Part shown: in pieces, positions 34,560 through 46,779 of the stretch | How positions within the stretch are numbered: the stretch's first letter is position 1 | Layout of the letters: each line of letters begins with the position of its first letter | Assembly (NCBI GenBank): GCA_007258455.2 | Contig: VDFB02344152.1 | Span: 124,001 to 188,000, forward strand | DNA length: 64,000 nucleotides | Direction: 5' to 3' | Origin: Sequoia sempervirens | Taxonomy: Eukaryota; Streptophyta; Pinopsida; Cupressales; Cupressaceae | Translations under genes and position numbers: made by a program | Notes under the pieces: model-generated | Seen by the model: only the letters and a program-made list of their open reading frames with translations | What the model was told of the DNA's origin: nothing | Databases searched by the model: none

Positions 34560-35366
34560 CAAGAGCCTTCGCAAACCAAGGAACCTCAGGAAATCAAGGA
34601 GGTGATTTGACCTATGGATCTTCTAAAGGGAAATCCTACTTTTTTATGCTGAATGGATTGAAACTAAAAACAAGTATTTGGATAATTAATATGAACCACC
34701 TATTGGGTGTGACAAAGGTTATTGATTTAAATGTCAAAAGACTCTTTCAAATCCTTAAATAAATCAATATCAACATAAACATGTTTTTTTTGCAAATAAC
34801 CAAGTAAAAATTATTAGGCTCCACATCAATAACCTTTCCTAGAGAGGAATCAATGGGATGCAAAAAAAATAGCATGGAAGGGGTGGACAAAGAAATTCAA
34901 GCCATGTTGACATGTAGAGTTTTTAATTTGAGATTGTAAAGTCTCAAGTCCAGGGTTGAAATACCAACAACGATGAGTGGACATACTAGGGGCCTTGATT
35001 GATAATATCCTTGATATGGCTTGCCTCATAAAAACAAAAAATAAAGAACCCCTTAGTGAGGCTTTGCACAACATCAAGTTGAACCCCATGCAAGGCTAAA
35101 TGCTTGTTGATCTATTCTTAGAGCATGCTTTCATGAGGGGTTCTCCCCACAAAATATCCTATGAGAGTGAAATGTTCTAGCCATATACAAGAACTATAAA
35201 ATTTAGGGATGGGTAAAACCACATCCACTAGAGATTCAAAGTGTGTAGCTAGTGAAATACCTTTAGGAAAAAAAATTGGGGACACTTTCTCAAAGGATCT
35301 ATTTTTTAGAACAACAAAACCATCAACACCATCAAGAATTGTTGGGTTGAAGCCATTTGATGTCAT
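34560..35366 (-). pseudogene. LINE ORF1 (DUF4283 type)
   Basis: An open stretch (35366-35118) ends in LEHFTLIGYFVGRTPHE. A second (35089-34850) reads LFFVFMRQAISRILSI, RCWYFNPGLETL and GLNFFVHPFH, the central DUF4283 pattern. SLGKVIDVEPNNFYLV (about 34840-34795), a linker with IDLF near 34770-34755, and a degenerate zinc-knuckle zone with QSIQHKK near 34640 follow. Both flanking cysteines of the knuckle appear lost. It is more diverged from, and probably in a different family than, the ORF1 at 1-1330. Confidence 0.72.
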
Positions 35367-35399
35367 ATAGAAGGTGTGGAATTAATATATTGTTAAACT

Positions 35400-36460
35400 A
35401 ATATTCTCACATTAAAGTGTTATTGATAATGAAGAAGATGCTATTTACAATAGCCAAGTAGGGTCAACATATAAATAAAATGCAATATTAGATAATGATT
35501 TTGTATGTAGGCAAGTAGAAGAAGGTGTTGGTGCACCAAATGATAGTTATGTTAATGAAAATAATATCATATGGGCCTACCTTCAGCTAAATAGGTCACC
35601 ATGAGTGATGACAATGAAGAAATTAATGATGAACAATATTTTGATAATGAGGTAAAAGATCCTTTTGTTTTTAACAAGAGTGTGGACAAAGAGGAAGATG
35701 TATGCAAGGATAAACTACCAAATGAATTAATTCTTAAGGATAACTAAATAGAATGTATACATGAAAATGATGTAAAGGATTGAGAAGAGACTAGTATCTT
35801 GTCTGATATTTTCCATTTTTTATCTATGTTTTTCATTGAAGAATCTAATATTTGTGTGCATAAGGATGATGTAGGAATGACTATACTAGAAGATGTAATT
35901 TTAGAGATAAATATTAGTGCAGCCAATGACTCTTAGTTTGAAGAATTTATACTTTAAGATTGTGAATATAGTGATCATATGGGTGCATATAAGAACATAT
36001 TTGTTTGGTGCAAGACATGATATCTTCCTCATGCACAATATTCTTGAAAAAGGTCACAAGATGATGTTGTTATAGTAGTGAATGTGGAAGTATGTTACGT
36101 GTTTGATTTTAGTAGTGATTATGACATAGAAGATTGTCAAAATGAATATTCAATAGTGACACAACTTGAAGGGTATGGTTCTTCACTTGAAGTGTCTCAT
36201 GCTTATGAATGTTATGATGATGATGATAGTGGAGATATGGATCAAGCCTATGATTGAATCATTTAATGCATCAACATATGTGATAGTGGTGTAGGTTGGC
36301 CACTTATCATCTAAGGATTTGATGAAAATGTAGTTGAGTATGAGGCTTTCCTTTGTGATGAAGATGTAGTCTCTAGAGTTGTGGATGGTAGTGGGGTACC
36401 CAAGTTTGAATATTTTATTTGGATCTAGCATATAGGTAGTAAGGATTTTGAGAAGTAACA
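35400..36460 (+). pseudogene. Acidic ORF relic resembling that of element A
   Basis: Plus-strand frames are coding-like and Asp/Glu-rich with numerous stops. Examples are EINDEQYFDNEVKDPFVFNK (about 35620-35680), SVDKEEDVCKDKLPNE, SSDYDIEDCQNEYSIVTQLE (about 36112-36171) and YECYDDDDSGDMDQAYD (about 36204-36255). It recalls the acidic tract of element A in composition and in repeated acidic/aromatic blocks, but I cannot align them residue by residue. No LTR, gag or pol could be attached. It begins next to the 5' end of the LINE ORF1 at 35366. Confidence 0.5.
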
Positions 36461-36954
36461 CATTTAACCAAAATGAACTTATCAAATTGTTCCTTATCCT
36501 AATAGTGTGCCAAAATTTTAAATGTTTTAGTTTTATTTACAAAAATAAGATCTTATTTAAATGCAATTCAATAGTGTAATGAGACATTTTTCTTTTCCAT
36601 GTGAGTTGGAAGTGTTTCCTTTTTTCTTGATTTATATGAAGTGGTCAAGAAGTATGTTTTGGTGTTGACCTAGATTTTAAATATTTTACCCCCACTATGT
36701 ATATGTATGTTGCATCATGGAATCAATCTGTTGGGACTCAAATCCATGTGTCCTTTTCACTTAAGTCCCTCTATTTTTCATGTGTTGTCTTGGCCATTTG
36801 TGACTCATTATTGATAACTAATATAAGATAGTTTGAATAGGTGATGTCACTTTTTGTTGTACATCTATTCATGTATCATGTCTTTCCCCCTTTCATGTTT
36901 TAGTCAAATACCTTAGTTGAAAAATTCAAATTTGGATAAGTACATGAGAGTTTT
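36461..36954. other. Non-coding DNA; 36690-36835 is a diverged copy of 39555-39720
   Basis: The stretch from GGGACTCAA through CTTAAGTC, CTATTTTTC and CATTATTGATAACT recurs in the same order and orientation near 39605-39710. This fits two old members of one repeat family, possibly LTR pieces. No ORF is present. Confidence 0.5.
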
Positions 36955-37870
36955 CCTCTTAACTCCTATTGGGCCTTAGGCCTCGATAGGAACTTGCAAC
37001 CTTAGGTTATAGGTCCTTGTTCTCTCCCATGTCCCGCACCCTACACTTTCCTTTATTATTTTCCTTTGGTTCCCTATCATGCCTTAGGCATCAATTGGAA
37101 CCTAGAACCCATTAGTTCTAGTTTCTCACTTCCTTCTGTTATCCTCTTCCCAATTCCCTACCAGCCTTTAGGCCACAACAAGAACTTGGAGCCTAAGGGT
37201 CCCATTTCCCTATTTTCTCCTAGTGTTTGGTTATTTTCATTCTCATTTCCTTTCTCCTTCATCGATTCATCAATCTCAAGTCAGACTTGAAACCTAGAAC
37301 ATTAGGTTCCACGTTCCATGTTCTTCCCACCTTGCAGATCATTCTTTCATTCCTCTTCTCCTTCATTGGGTTGGGAGTACTGGGCTAGACTTGGAACCTA
37401 GCACCTTAGGTTCCATGTTCTATGTTCCTCTCACCTTCTAGTCCCTGATTACATTTCTTTTCCAATGCATCAAGTCATGGGTCCTAGGTCAAACTTGGAA
37501 ATTGGAACCATGTTTCCTATTCCAAGTTCTCTTCTTCTCTCACCCCCTGCTTTATCTTATTTTAGTTCCTTTTGAGCCTCAGGCCCCAATAAGAACTTGG
37601 AACCTTAGGTTCCAGATTCATGTTTCCTCCTAGCACTTGGCCCACCATTTTCAATCTTGGTTCATGTCAAAACTCGAGTCCCAACAAGAAGTTGGAACTT
37701 AGGTTCCTAGTTCCCATTCTCTCCCAAAACCTAGCTCCAACAACCATCGATAGGTTCGATACCTACATAGGTTCCAACTTCTTCTCTAGTCCTAATGTCT
37801 ATAGGTACAATTCAACATTTTAGGTGCTCAATCCCAAGTTCCACTTGGAACTCAAGACCCATGGGGCACC
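36955..37870 (+). repeat. Degenerate tandem array, ~8 units of ~90-115 bp
   Basis: Each unit has a conserved core like AACTTGGAACCTTAGGTTCC, with spacers rich in CTT, TTCC and CCC. Cores occur near 36985, 37100, 37180, 37290, 37390, 37490, 37590 and 37690. The core contains the dyad GGAACC-TTA-GGTTCC. Open frames inside are short and follow the repeat, so I do not call genes. Confidence 0.78.
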
Positions 37871-39900
37871 TTATTGGTTCTAGATTCCTCTCAAAACTGA
37901 CTAGCTAACCAAAACTTTGTTAGCATAAAGTATAAGTTTTGAAAGTGCACTTAGGTGCCAAAGTTCCAAGCACCTTGTTTCATACAACCAACTACCTAGC
38001 ATTAATGTAGGAGGTCACCTAGCTACCAGAATTCAATATGGGGGCCCAATTTCAATTTAAGGAATCCAATTTAGGCGACATTAATCTTGGGCTATGGATT
38101 TGAAACTACTACAATATCATGAGTTAAGATTTGACTCCCGACACTTGTTACAATAATTTTTCTAATCATTTTCAAAAAGGTTGATTGTTTTATGGCTCAT
38201 CAAATGCCAAATTTTGTAGTATAGCTATTGGTGCTAGGTCTATCCCATTCTTTGAATTACAAATTAGTAGATACAAGAGTATTTAGCAAATGCAAGTTAT
38301 TTATGTGTCTGATTATCTCTAGACTAGTATGCATATATTTTAGAAAGTTTATAGTCACACCTAGCAATTTTCCTTTTCCATATTTGTTAGCATGAGTGTA
38401 ACTATGGATGAGATAAATGTAATAGCATTCTAAAACTACTAAAAAATTTGAAATAATCTCTTTCATATTGCACATGAATATATGTAGTTCTATTTTGGAT
38501 AAATAAGTATGCACAATCATTCTAATTTCAAAATCTTGGGTATATGAAATATAAGACCCATTATTCTTCTTTTTTTATTTTTACATTTGATGGAATATTA
38601 ATATATTACCCATGAATAGGCACTAGTTTAGAACTATTACACCAATATCACTTTAAATTAGAAAACAAATAAATAGTGTAGGATTAGGATTAGTTTTTTG
38701 CATCCATAACCTCGTATCATAACCAAGGATTTATCATTAAGAGACTGTTAAATGTATCTATCTCATGTGGGTTATACTTGCATAGTCATATCAACTATAG
38801 AGGGGTTTTGAGGAAGCAAATTTTCTTGGTTTAGTGATAATATTTTGGGCCAAGATAACAAGTTGGATTCAACTGTCATTGATTCATTACTATTCATTTT
38901 ATTTGATATCAATACTTGTCAAGGTGTATCCTTGGGAATACCCTCCTGAGTCTAAGTTGATATCAAAGAGTAGGAGATGAAACCCACTCTCATAGAGTTG
39001 TCCTTCAACCCTTCATTATTTGTTGATGAGTTGATTTCACTTGCATAATGGAAACCCTATCCTTGTAAGTGAGACTTAGTTCTAGGAAGTGGAGCAACAT
39101 TTTTGGGATCCAACACAATCTACTACATATTATTTATGGATGCCCTATAAAATTTAAATTAGAGGTCAAATTAGTCACCATTACTAGATTAGTATTTATA
39201 GGTTGATGAATGCAAGAAAGAAACTTCATTTGTTGTAGCTAGGTGGTGGATACAACTATTTCTAGAGAGAGATTAGTTCTTTCAATTGGCTTATCTTTAA
39301 TAGAGGCAAGTGGATTTAGTATTTTTTTGTGGTATTATGTCATGGATTTTCTTGTAGGTCTAACCTAAAATTATATTTGGAGTTGTGTTTGTAGCCATAT
39401 TTCTAATCTATTGAACTTCCATGTCATTTGATACAAGTTGTTGTCCTTATATATACTTATTTTATTTGTGTTGTGTTAATTTTTATATGCATTGTTTCAT
39501 GATGAAGTGTGATTTAGTCTTGATCCCTTTTGTTCCCTATTTTCGATCTACTAGGAGATCTAAATTATTGATATGATTTCAAGAAACATGTATCCTCAAT
39601 CAAAGCCTATTAGGACTCAATCCCATGATGTTAAATTTTTCTTAAGTCATTTCTATTTTTCTATGTCATAACCCTATTTGATCCATTATTTATAACTGAT
39701 TTGAGGCATACGAAGTGGATCCCCTAAGTGTCTAGAGATGCAAAAATTCATAAAAAATATAAATATGGCTATTTTTTTATGTTTTCCTTAGTTTTTTATA
39801 TCTTTATTAGAGTTGTGGAATTTTAGGGTTTCCCTTGTTGTCATGCCTTTCCACTCAACCTTAACATCTTCGTCCTTCGACTAAATTTTTTCTAAGAACT
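37871..39900. other. No gene seen; moderately AT-rich
   Basis: About 2 kb with short open frames on both strands only. The segment 39555-39720 is the second copy of the repeat noted at 36690-36835. Otherwise nothing was recognised. Confidence 0.5.
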
Positions 39901-39912
39901 TGGAATAGAATG

Positions 39913-40140
39913 TCAAACTTTACCATCTTTGAGTACCATTTCCCTCCAAACTTTTCCATTCCAATCCTTTGTCAATTTAAAGAATTTCTTAAGTGTTATA
40001 GAGCTCCAAAATTGGTCCTGCATGCATACGTTCACATCCAACTCTAATTCCTTAATGTTGAAATCATATTTGTATGATGTTGATGTCATCCTTTTGTTGG
40101 ATTCATATGCTAACCCATACCTATCGATGTCTCCATACAA
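39913..40140 (-). pseudogene. Unrecognised coding-like fragment (~75 codons)
   Basis: The minus strand is open for 75 codons and reads like real protein: SYKYDFNIKELELDVNVCMQ, then QFWSSITLKKFFKLTKDWN and GKVWREMVLKDGKV before a stop. It has no known motif and no start or upstream continuation in frame. It is probably an exon-sized relic of an unidentified retroelement ORF. Confidence 0.35.
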
Positions 40141-42776
40141 TCATGTTAATGTCATCACATGATATTGTCTATTCCTACTCCAAAATTTTATAAGTTTATT
40201 GGGCTAGAGAATTAGGCCATCCATTTACCTAGAACCCTTTTCATGCTCCTTTGATACCTTGATCTCAAAATTTGAAAGCCTTGCTCCTTATTGGGATCCC
40301 CTTTCAAACTTCTCCCATTTCGCATCTCATTTTGGCATGACTTCCTAGTCACCCTTGAACCTTGATGCCTTGATTTAATGCATGCAATATGGATTTCTAT
40401 GATCTCTAATAGTTCAAAAATTTATCATTTTCATAGTAAACCTTACCTACCATCCCAAACTATCAAAAATACCATTAATGCATCTATAGTGTCCACTAAC
40501 TACCAAATTTGACCCATTGGTATCTAGAAAGAAGATTTTAATTAAAAGGTTTGGACCTATAGGGACAAAAGAATGTAAATTTTAATGCCCTAATTAATGT
40601 TGTAATTATTATTGTGGATCTCAATAACTAATATGCTATCTCTATATTATTATTTTAGTAAATCTCTTGAGCTCCTTCACTCTGTTTTTCTCCATATTTA
40701 GAGTTGTTAATGTAGCAAACTTTTTTGGTTCTTAGCAAAGTTCATTGATGATCCTCAAACAGATTTCAAACTAATTCATGTCTATTTTTATGCATTTTGG
40801 ATGAAAATGTCAGAAGATGATGGCCATGAACAAAGAGTGATGGGTTTCTTCACGCCCTGATAATTTTACCATCTTGATGATATTTTATTGAATATTGGAA
40901 ATCAAAACTAGAGACCCATACAGACAATGCATTATACATTTAAAAGGTTGTTCATTGAATGAAAGTTTTAGGTGCCAATAGTCTACAAGTTATTCTAGGG
41001 CATCACACTTTGTTAGTTTTATAGTAAATGAATGAATGTATCTTGTAGAGTGTAGAAAGAGTATGCAAATGTATATCTTTTGTAATAGTATGTCTCCATG
41101 GTTGTTTGCCAAGATTTAGGGAAATAATATAAATGCAAGGTAAAAGTATAAACCTGTGTCACACTTTTATAAAGGAATTATCCAACAAAAACAAAAAAAA
41201 TCAACTTCAACCACATAAAAATGGCCTTCATGTTTTGAATTTCAAAATGATGTAAACCATTGAAATGTAGAACTATTGATGAAGTTTATGCTTGTAATTT
41301 TTCAAGAAAAATAAAAATTGTTTTGATGTTTTTTTATAAATTTAAGTGTGGATTTTGAATTGTTGATTTTTTTTTTTGAAAGTGAGGTCAAGTTGACATC
41401 ACAAAAAAGAGAAAACAATTTTATTTTTCCCTTATTTTTTTCCCAGTTAGATAACTTCAATAGCTAGTGCATCGAAAAATAATAATTTTTATGTATATTT
41501 TTCTCATAATAATGTTTTAAAGTCAAACTTGCTAGAATTTGATAGTTTTCATGTATGACATTAACTTTTTTCTAATTTTTTTATCATTTTCAATTTAAAT
41601 AAATAATACCCTTATGGAGAGGATTGTCTCCTCTAGTGCACCATATATTTTTCAAATATGTTTTAATATTTTTTTTAATTTCTTATCAACCTCATTTTTT
41701 ATTATAACTTACAATATTTTTAAAAATATATATTACAACTAATCAAAATATATATATGGATATTTTACTCAAAGCTTTACAAAAGGATATTTTTAGTTTT
41801 TGAAAAAAATCATTTTGAGTGAACAAATATTTAGTTCAAGTCAAAAGTTTCAAAAAATTATGAAAAAAGATGAGATTGCTACCAACAGGGATGCCACATG
41901 GATATCTTTGGTTGAAACCTTTTCAATCAAAAGCCTTCTAGTTGAAAGTGTTTCACCCAAAAAATTATGTGAATTAAGGTGCATTTGAAATTTTGAAGGG
42001 GAAAATTTTGATTTTATAGTTTTAAGAGAAAGTATTTCAGTTGAAACTATATGTCACATATAAGCCACGTAGTTTTGGGTGAAACTGTTTCACCTAAAAA
42101 AATTTGGGAGAAAATATTTCGCTCAAAATTATTTAGTTGGTTGAAAGTGTTACACAAGTTTGTGTTTTTACCCTACAATTATTTATTTCTTCTTGCCATA
42201 TTTACTAGAATGAATGAAACTAGGGTTTTTTAAATGTGTGATAACACATAATACATATTACAAATAATTTGTAATAATCATTCCTTTGTTCCATGTTGAT
42301 CCTTTTACTTCTATTTATAGATCATTAAATGTGTCTATGACAATGAAATGCAATGTTTGAATTGTTTATGAATACATATCTATTTTTTTTATATCTACCT
42401 AATTGGGCTTCTTTCATCATTATTTTTTATAAATTAGTTTCCCAATGGAGTAGGAATTGGACCTTATTAGTTCTAGATCAAACATTTTCATCTAAAACAT
42501 CTCTATTTTGGTTATTTGTAGGAGTAGATTAGGTCTTTATAAATGTTATTTTTGGTTCATTATTACAAATCAATAAACTATTTTAAGCAAATCAAAACTA
42601 TTATTTCATCAAAGAAACAATACCAATATGTTTGCACCTTTCCATTATGTATGTAATGACAAATGAAAACATCTTAAGGGATTATAATAAAGCTAATATC
42701 TTTAGATGCATGTACAAGTTGTTATCATCTATATATTGTTTATAATGTAGCTAGTTATGCTTGATCTAGTGACAAT
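40141..42776. other. AT-rich DNA with no gene seen
   Basis: About 2.6 kb, AT-rich with long T and A runs. Between 41905 and 42160 a loose short repeat is present: GTTGAAAGTGTTTCACC and relatives at about 41940, 42020, 42070 and 42135. One instance is a near-perfect dyad, GGTGAAACTGTTTCACC (42075-42091). No coding motif was recognised. Confidence 0.5.
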
Positions 42777-44834
42777 TGTTGAAAACCCTGGATACTAAGA
42801 GGGGGTGGATCAATATTCCCTGAAATTCATTAACTTAAAAGTGCATTCTAAGCATCTCAATGAAATTACAAAAATGGAAAGGAATAATTAAAGCATAGAT
42901 CACAACAATCAACACAAGAACACCAGATTTACATGGAAAACCCTTGAAAGAGAAAAACCACGGTGAGGATTAGCTCAAAATATATCATAACTAGTTGCAA
43001 TAGATTACAAAAGGCTCACTACCTAAATCGTTCATTGCCTAAAGGACTCACTAGCTAGAAAATAGGAAGGCTCATTGCCCAAAAAATATGACTTCTTCTA
43101 GAATCACAAACAATATACAAAAGGATGGATCACTGCCAAAATTTGAACTACTTACAATTCATCTGCTATATGTTGAAGATACAATTCTAGTTAGGCTCAT
43201 AAAAATAACTTTACACACTTCATTCCTCATTGTCACAAGATCATCACTATCACATTTTGCACTTCACTACACACATATCTCTCACATCCATCACACACAA
43301 ATTGAATTGACCTTCTATATATGTATACTCTACAAACAATCATATCATCAATTAGGTTGACCTAATTAGATGAAACATGTGACACCATAACTTGTTGGCT
43401 CAAAACTCCATCATACATACCTTATGGAAGTAATTGAAGTATGTTCTTCACAAAGATAGGTTAGCATGACCTATGAAACTCCTCTTATTCTAGTCCATAC
43501 ACAGTTTAGTTCCACATGACCCAACAACCCTTAGGTCGGCAGGTCACACAACAAAACTGGTGAAGCAACAATTGAATGAACCAATTTTCCATCCATAACT
43601 TGACACATAGACCACCAAACCATTTAACACTTGGAATGCACACACATCTAAAGTCTTCAAGAAATTCCTCAAATCCACAAAGCACAATGATCATCTGTGG
43701 TGGAATGGGTATGTGCAGGATCATCATGGAAAAAATAGGCCCTTAAGTGGCAAAAAAATTAGAAAAATCAAAGTTAGGCAAGTTCACGTAAAAAATTGAA
43801 TAACTTATCTATATTATTTCAAAAATATGTAAGAATAGAATTTTTAGCAAATTGAATTTAGTTTCTAAACTACTAGGTTTATTTATTTATTTTTAAATCT
43901 ATTTCGTGAAAATTTGAAATTTCAGTGTAGTAGTACTTAAATTTCAGGGGAAAAATAAGTAGGTGTCTGTCTGACCACCCTTACCACAATAAAATGATAA
44001 TTATTTTTTATAAGATTTTAGATATAAGTAGAGGACTCATGTCCCGATGTGACACATATTTTTTATATTTTTTTCCAAGTAAATAATTAACTATTATTTT
44101 TTTATTACAACTTTTAAAAAATATAAAAACTCGTGTGTCTAACCACCTTAACTTGGTCAAAACTTCATGAAATTCATTTTTTTTAATCCTATAGTATCTG
44201 AAGTATAGAATGTGACACATGTTTCATTCAAAAAATGTGATACCGTTTGAAAGCTATAGATTTTTTTCAATAAGCCTATCAATCAAGACTTGAGTGATAA
44301 TTCAAATAGAAAATGAATAATAATTATTTATTAAATTCAAAGTAAAGCATAATTTATATTGGTGGAAAGCTGAGAATCTCCTTTAAAAACCATTTTTGTT
44401 TGATTAATTTTGGGTTAAAAAAAAGTTGTCAACCACATACCCTACAAATACCCATCATATTGCCACTTTTTGGCCCATCATGATCTTGCACATACTTGAA
44501 TGCAAAGCATTCCAACATGATCTCTACAACTATAACTATATCTTTGCTTATCCTATTAGTATGTCAAAAATATATTCTACTATGAAAGATATTAAACCCT
44601 GATTCAACACATACCATTATCACCTCAAAACTGCATGACAATATATTACAATGAGGAGAAATGCAAACTACAAAATTGATGCTCTATTACATCACTATCT
44701 TAGTCAAACACTTAGTCAATTTCCCAAAAACACTTGGTCTACTTTGAACTATATTCATATTGATATATCATCACTTCTACGATGAGTTGACATCAATGAC
44801 AACACCATACATCATCATGTTCATGTTGCCAACA
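42777..44834 (-). repeat. 3' LTR of a copia-type element (minus strand)
   Basis: Read on the minus strand, the repeat runs from TGTTGGCAACATGAACATG (44834) to GGGTTTTCAACA (42777), so it has the TGTTG...CAACA ends typical of plant copia LTRs. Near its end are GATCCACCCCCTCTTAGTAT and GGTTTTCCATGTAAATC, motifs well known from SIRE/Maximus-like and Tnt1-like LTRs. A polypurine tract abuts the outer (right) side. The length is ~2.06 kb. The partner 5' LTR lies outside the window, so the boundaries rest on motifs only. Confidence 0.75.
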
Positions 44835-44856
44835 ATATCCCCCTTTGTCATTGATG
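44835..44856 (-). other. Copia polypurine tract
   Basis: On the minus strand GACAAAGGGGGATAT ends directly at the TGTTG of the 3' LTR. A second purine block (CAAAAGGGGGAG near 44880-44895) precedes it, as is common in this group. Confidence 0.78.
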
Positions 44857-45437
44857 GCAACACACTTCTCTACTTCACTCCCCCTTTTGACATCAAAAGA
44901 AAAGGATAGTAACTCCGCATTTCATCCCCTTACTAATCAATATACATGAGAATATCTCCCCCTATCTTGTTATCCATCACCAAAAAGACAAAATTGTACT
45001 GCAATACCATCTACTCATTCCATATATGTACATTGATATCAAAAATTGATTAAACAATTCAAAAAGAAGCATACACTTTAACTAGATGAGGGTAATATAC
45101 CTTGATATGATTCTTTTAATTTTGCAAGGTGTGCCTCCCAATCCTTCTTGGCTATCTCCCAATCCTTCTTGGTGAAGGAAAGCATGTAGCTCTAGTTTTC
45201 AAATTGTACATAGAGGTCTTCTCCTTCTTCCAAAGAACTAGGAACTATTATCTTTTGCACAACCTTCTCTGCATTGGCCAAAAATTCAGTTAAAGAAGTA
45301 AGCCTTACACTTACCATATCTTAGAGTTGACTATACTGCATTATAATTTTCTTTTGTTCTTGTAGTAAAAAAAATTATAATGCATATTTTCAATGACTGC
45401 TCTAGTGGCTCCATCTCCATCATTCATTGGATCATTC
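44857..45437 (-). pseudogene. Copia downstream ORF, C-terminal part
   Basis: Minus-strand coding trace ending near the polypurine tract. VRLTSLTEFLANAEKVVQKI (about 45305-45245), then SSLEEGEDLYVQFEN and SFTKKDWEIAKKDWEAHLAK (about 45190-45130). It is predicted to be helical and charged. It continues the coiled-coil protein at 60611-64000: the two halves are separated by element D. No copia pol domain lies in this window. Confidence 0.6.
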
Positions 45438-45439
45438 TG

Positions 45440-46714
45440 TGGATACATAAATTCCTCGACCTCCCTACAGGTGGTTTTGCTTTTGCTAAGTATCAGCCCA
45501 CACCTCAATTATTTGAAAATCATTAAGCCCCTTTTTGAAGGGTTTTATCCATTGTTGCCACATGTCCACTAGGTGCTCCTCACAATATTTTCTTCCTTCA
45601 CTCTTCTATTGGCTCCCACCATGCTTCCACGTGTCGTAATTGTAGGAACATAAGGGTTGCTTCTCTTCATTTTTTAGTTGGTCCCTAACTGCGTTCCACA
45701 TAACTATCATCTGCATACATTTTTGGTGGACCCCACAGTCGGCATCGATAGTAAGGAATGCTCCACATGTCTCGACTACACCTTCTTTCAATGTAAGGAG
45801 GAGGAATCAACGAGCGGGCTCTGACAAGCTTCCACATGTCTCTTTCACGAGGACTTCCTAAAGGAAAGGCAAGAGCAAGTTGTGTGCCCCGCCAAGCTGT
45901 CATGTATCTTAACTATCTTCGTAGGTGAATGACACTTGTCTGCACAGGCTTTTTCTAGGACCATTTCCATCATTCGCAAGGGATGCATCTATCCAAGAAT
46001 CAACTATGTTCATGGATTGAATCTTTTCTATTGCAACGGCCAAAGGGAATCATTGTTGTAGGCATCATTGCTCTTGATATGATATATTTTCTATTATTAG
46101 CCCACCAGGCGGTGGGATGTTTAGCTACATATACTTCTTCCTTCTGAAAATGAGCTTGAAATACACAAAAAAAATTAGGGAAAAAGACACTAGGCCTTGA
46201 GTATTTCTTTTAGATTATTGTATGAGACTCTTAGAATGTGCCATTGTTCATCCTTTCTATTTTTCTTAAGCTATTTGATAAAACATTATATTGTGCCATT
46301 ATTGTCCTAAATTGCTTATTTGCAGAACTTCTATGATTTTAATACAAGTTTGTTGGTTTAGATCATGTATTTGACTTCTCTTTTCAGTGAATGTGTATGA
46401 AAATTATTTTGTCATTGAATAAAATATTCAAGTTTTCATCTTTGATTTATGTTATTCTGAGACAATAGATTACTAAACGGGCCCTTAATTTGCATCCAAA
46501 AGATAGATTTATCTTGCCTTACATCTAAGCCTTGGCACATCACCTTAGTCATATCTTTATTTTTTATATTTGCTTCCTTTTCCCATTCCAAAACCCCAAT
46601 TACAAAATAAGTTAGCTTCTCTAAAAACCTGGAGGTCACTCAGTTTAGCGTAATTGGTTCCCCCATTAACTAAGTTTCCCATAAAGGCTGTAACCTTGCC
46701 AATTTTTGGCATCA
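45440..46714 (+). repeat. Element D 5' LTR
   Basis: TGGATACATAAATTCCTCGA begins the shared sequence here and at 59329, and CAATTTTTGGCATCA ends it here (46714) and at 60610. The two LTRs align end to end with moderate divergence. The left edge could be 2 bases earlier (TGTGG). Confidence 0.88.
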
Positions 46715-46729
46715 ACAATTTCTTTTTTC

Positions 46730-46748
46730 TGGCATGGTCAGTGGGATT
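46730..46748 (+). other. Primer-binding-site-like TGG block of element D
   Basis: TGGCATGGTCAGTGGGATT begins 15 bases after the LTR end. The TGG start and position suggest a tRNA primer site. I cannot name the tRNA. Confidence 0.45.
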
Positions 46749-46779
46749 GCTTAAATGAATCTAAATCTTAAGAGGGTGT

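Larger units (their letters stand above)
26400..35366 (-). mobile_element. LINE (L1-type) with ORF1, endonuclease, RT and zf-RVT, split by a chromovirus
   Basis: On the minus strand the classical plant LINE order can be followed from right to left. ORF1 with DUF4283 (35366-34560) comes first, then the apurinic-type endonuclease (34125-33240), RT (32940-31490), and the zf-RVT zinc region with C-terminal tail (27936-26400). The chromovirus at 27937-31484 interrupts ORF2 between RT and zf-RVT. Sequence on both sides of that insertion belongs to the same ORF2. All parts carry stops and shifts. No LINE-type A-rich 3' end was pinned down, so the left limit is approximate. Confidence 0.85.

Noticed and set aside
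37066..37823. Short plus-strand frames in the 36955-37870 array
   Set aside because: They follow the tandem unit and contain no non-repeat protein sequence.
45606..45903. Overlapping minus-strand frames in the element D 5' LTR
   Set aside because: They lie wholly within LTR sequence and are not preserved equivalently in the 3' LTR.
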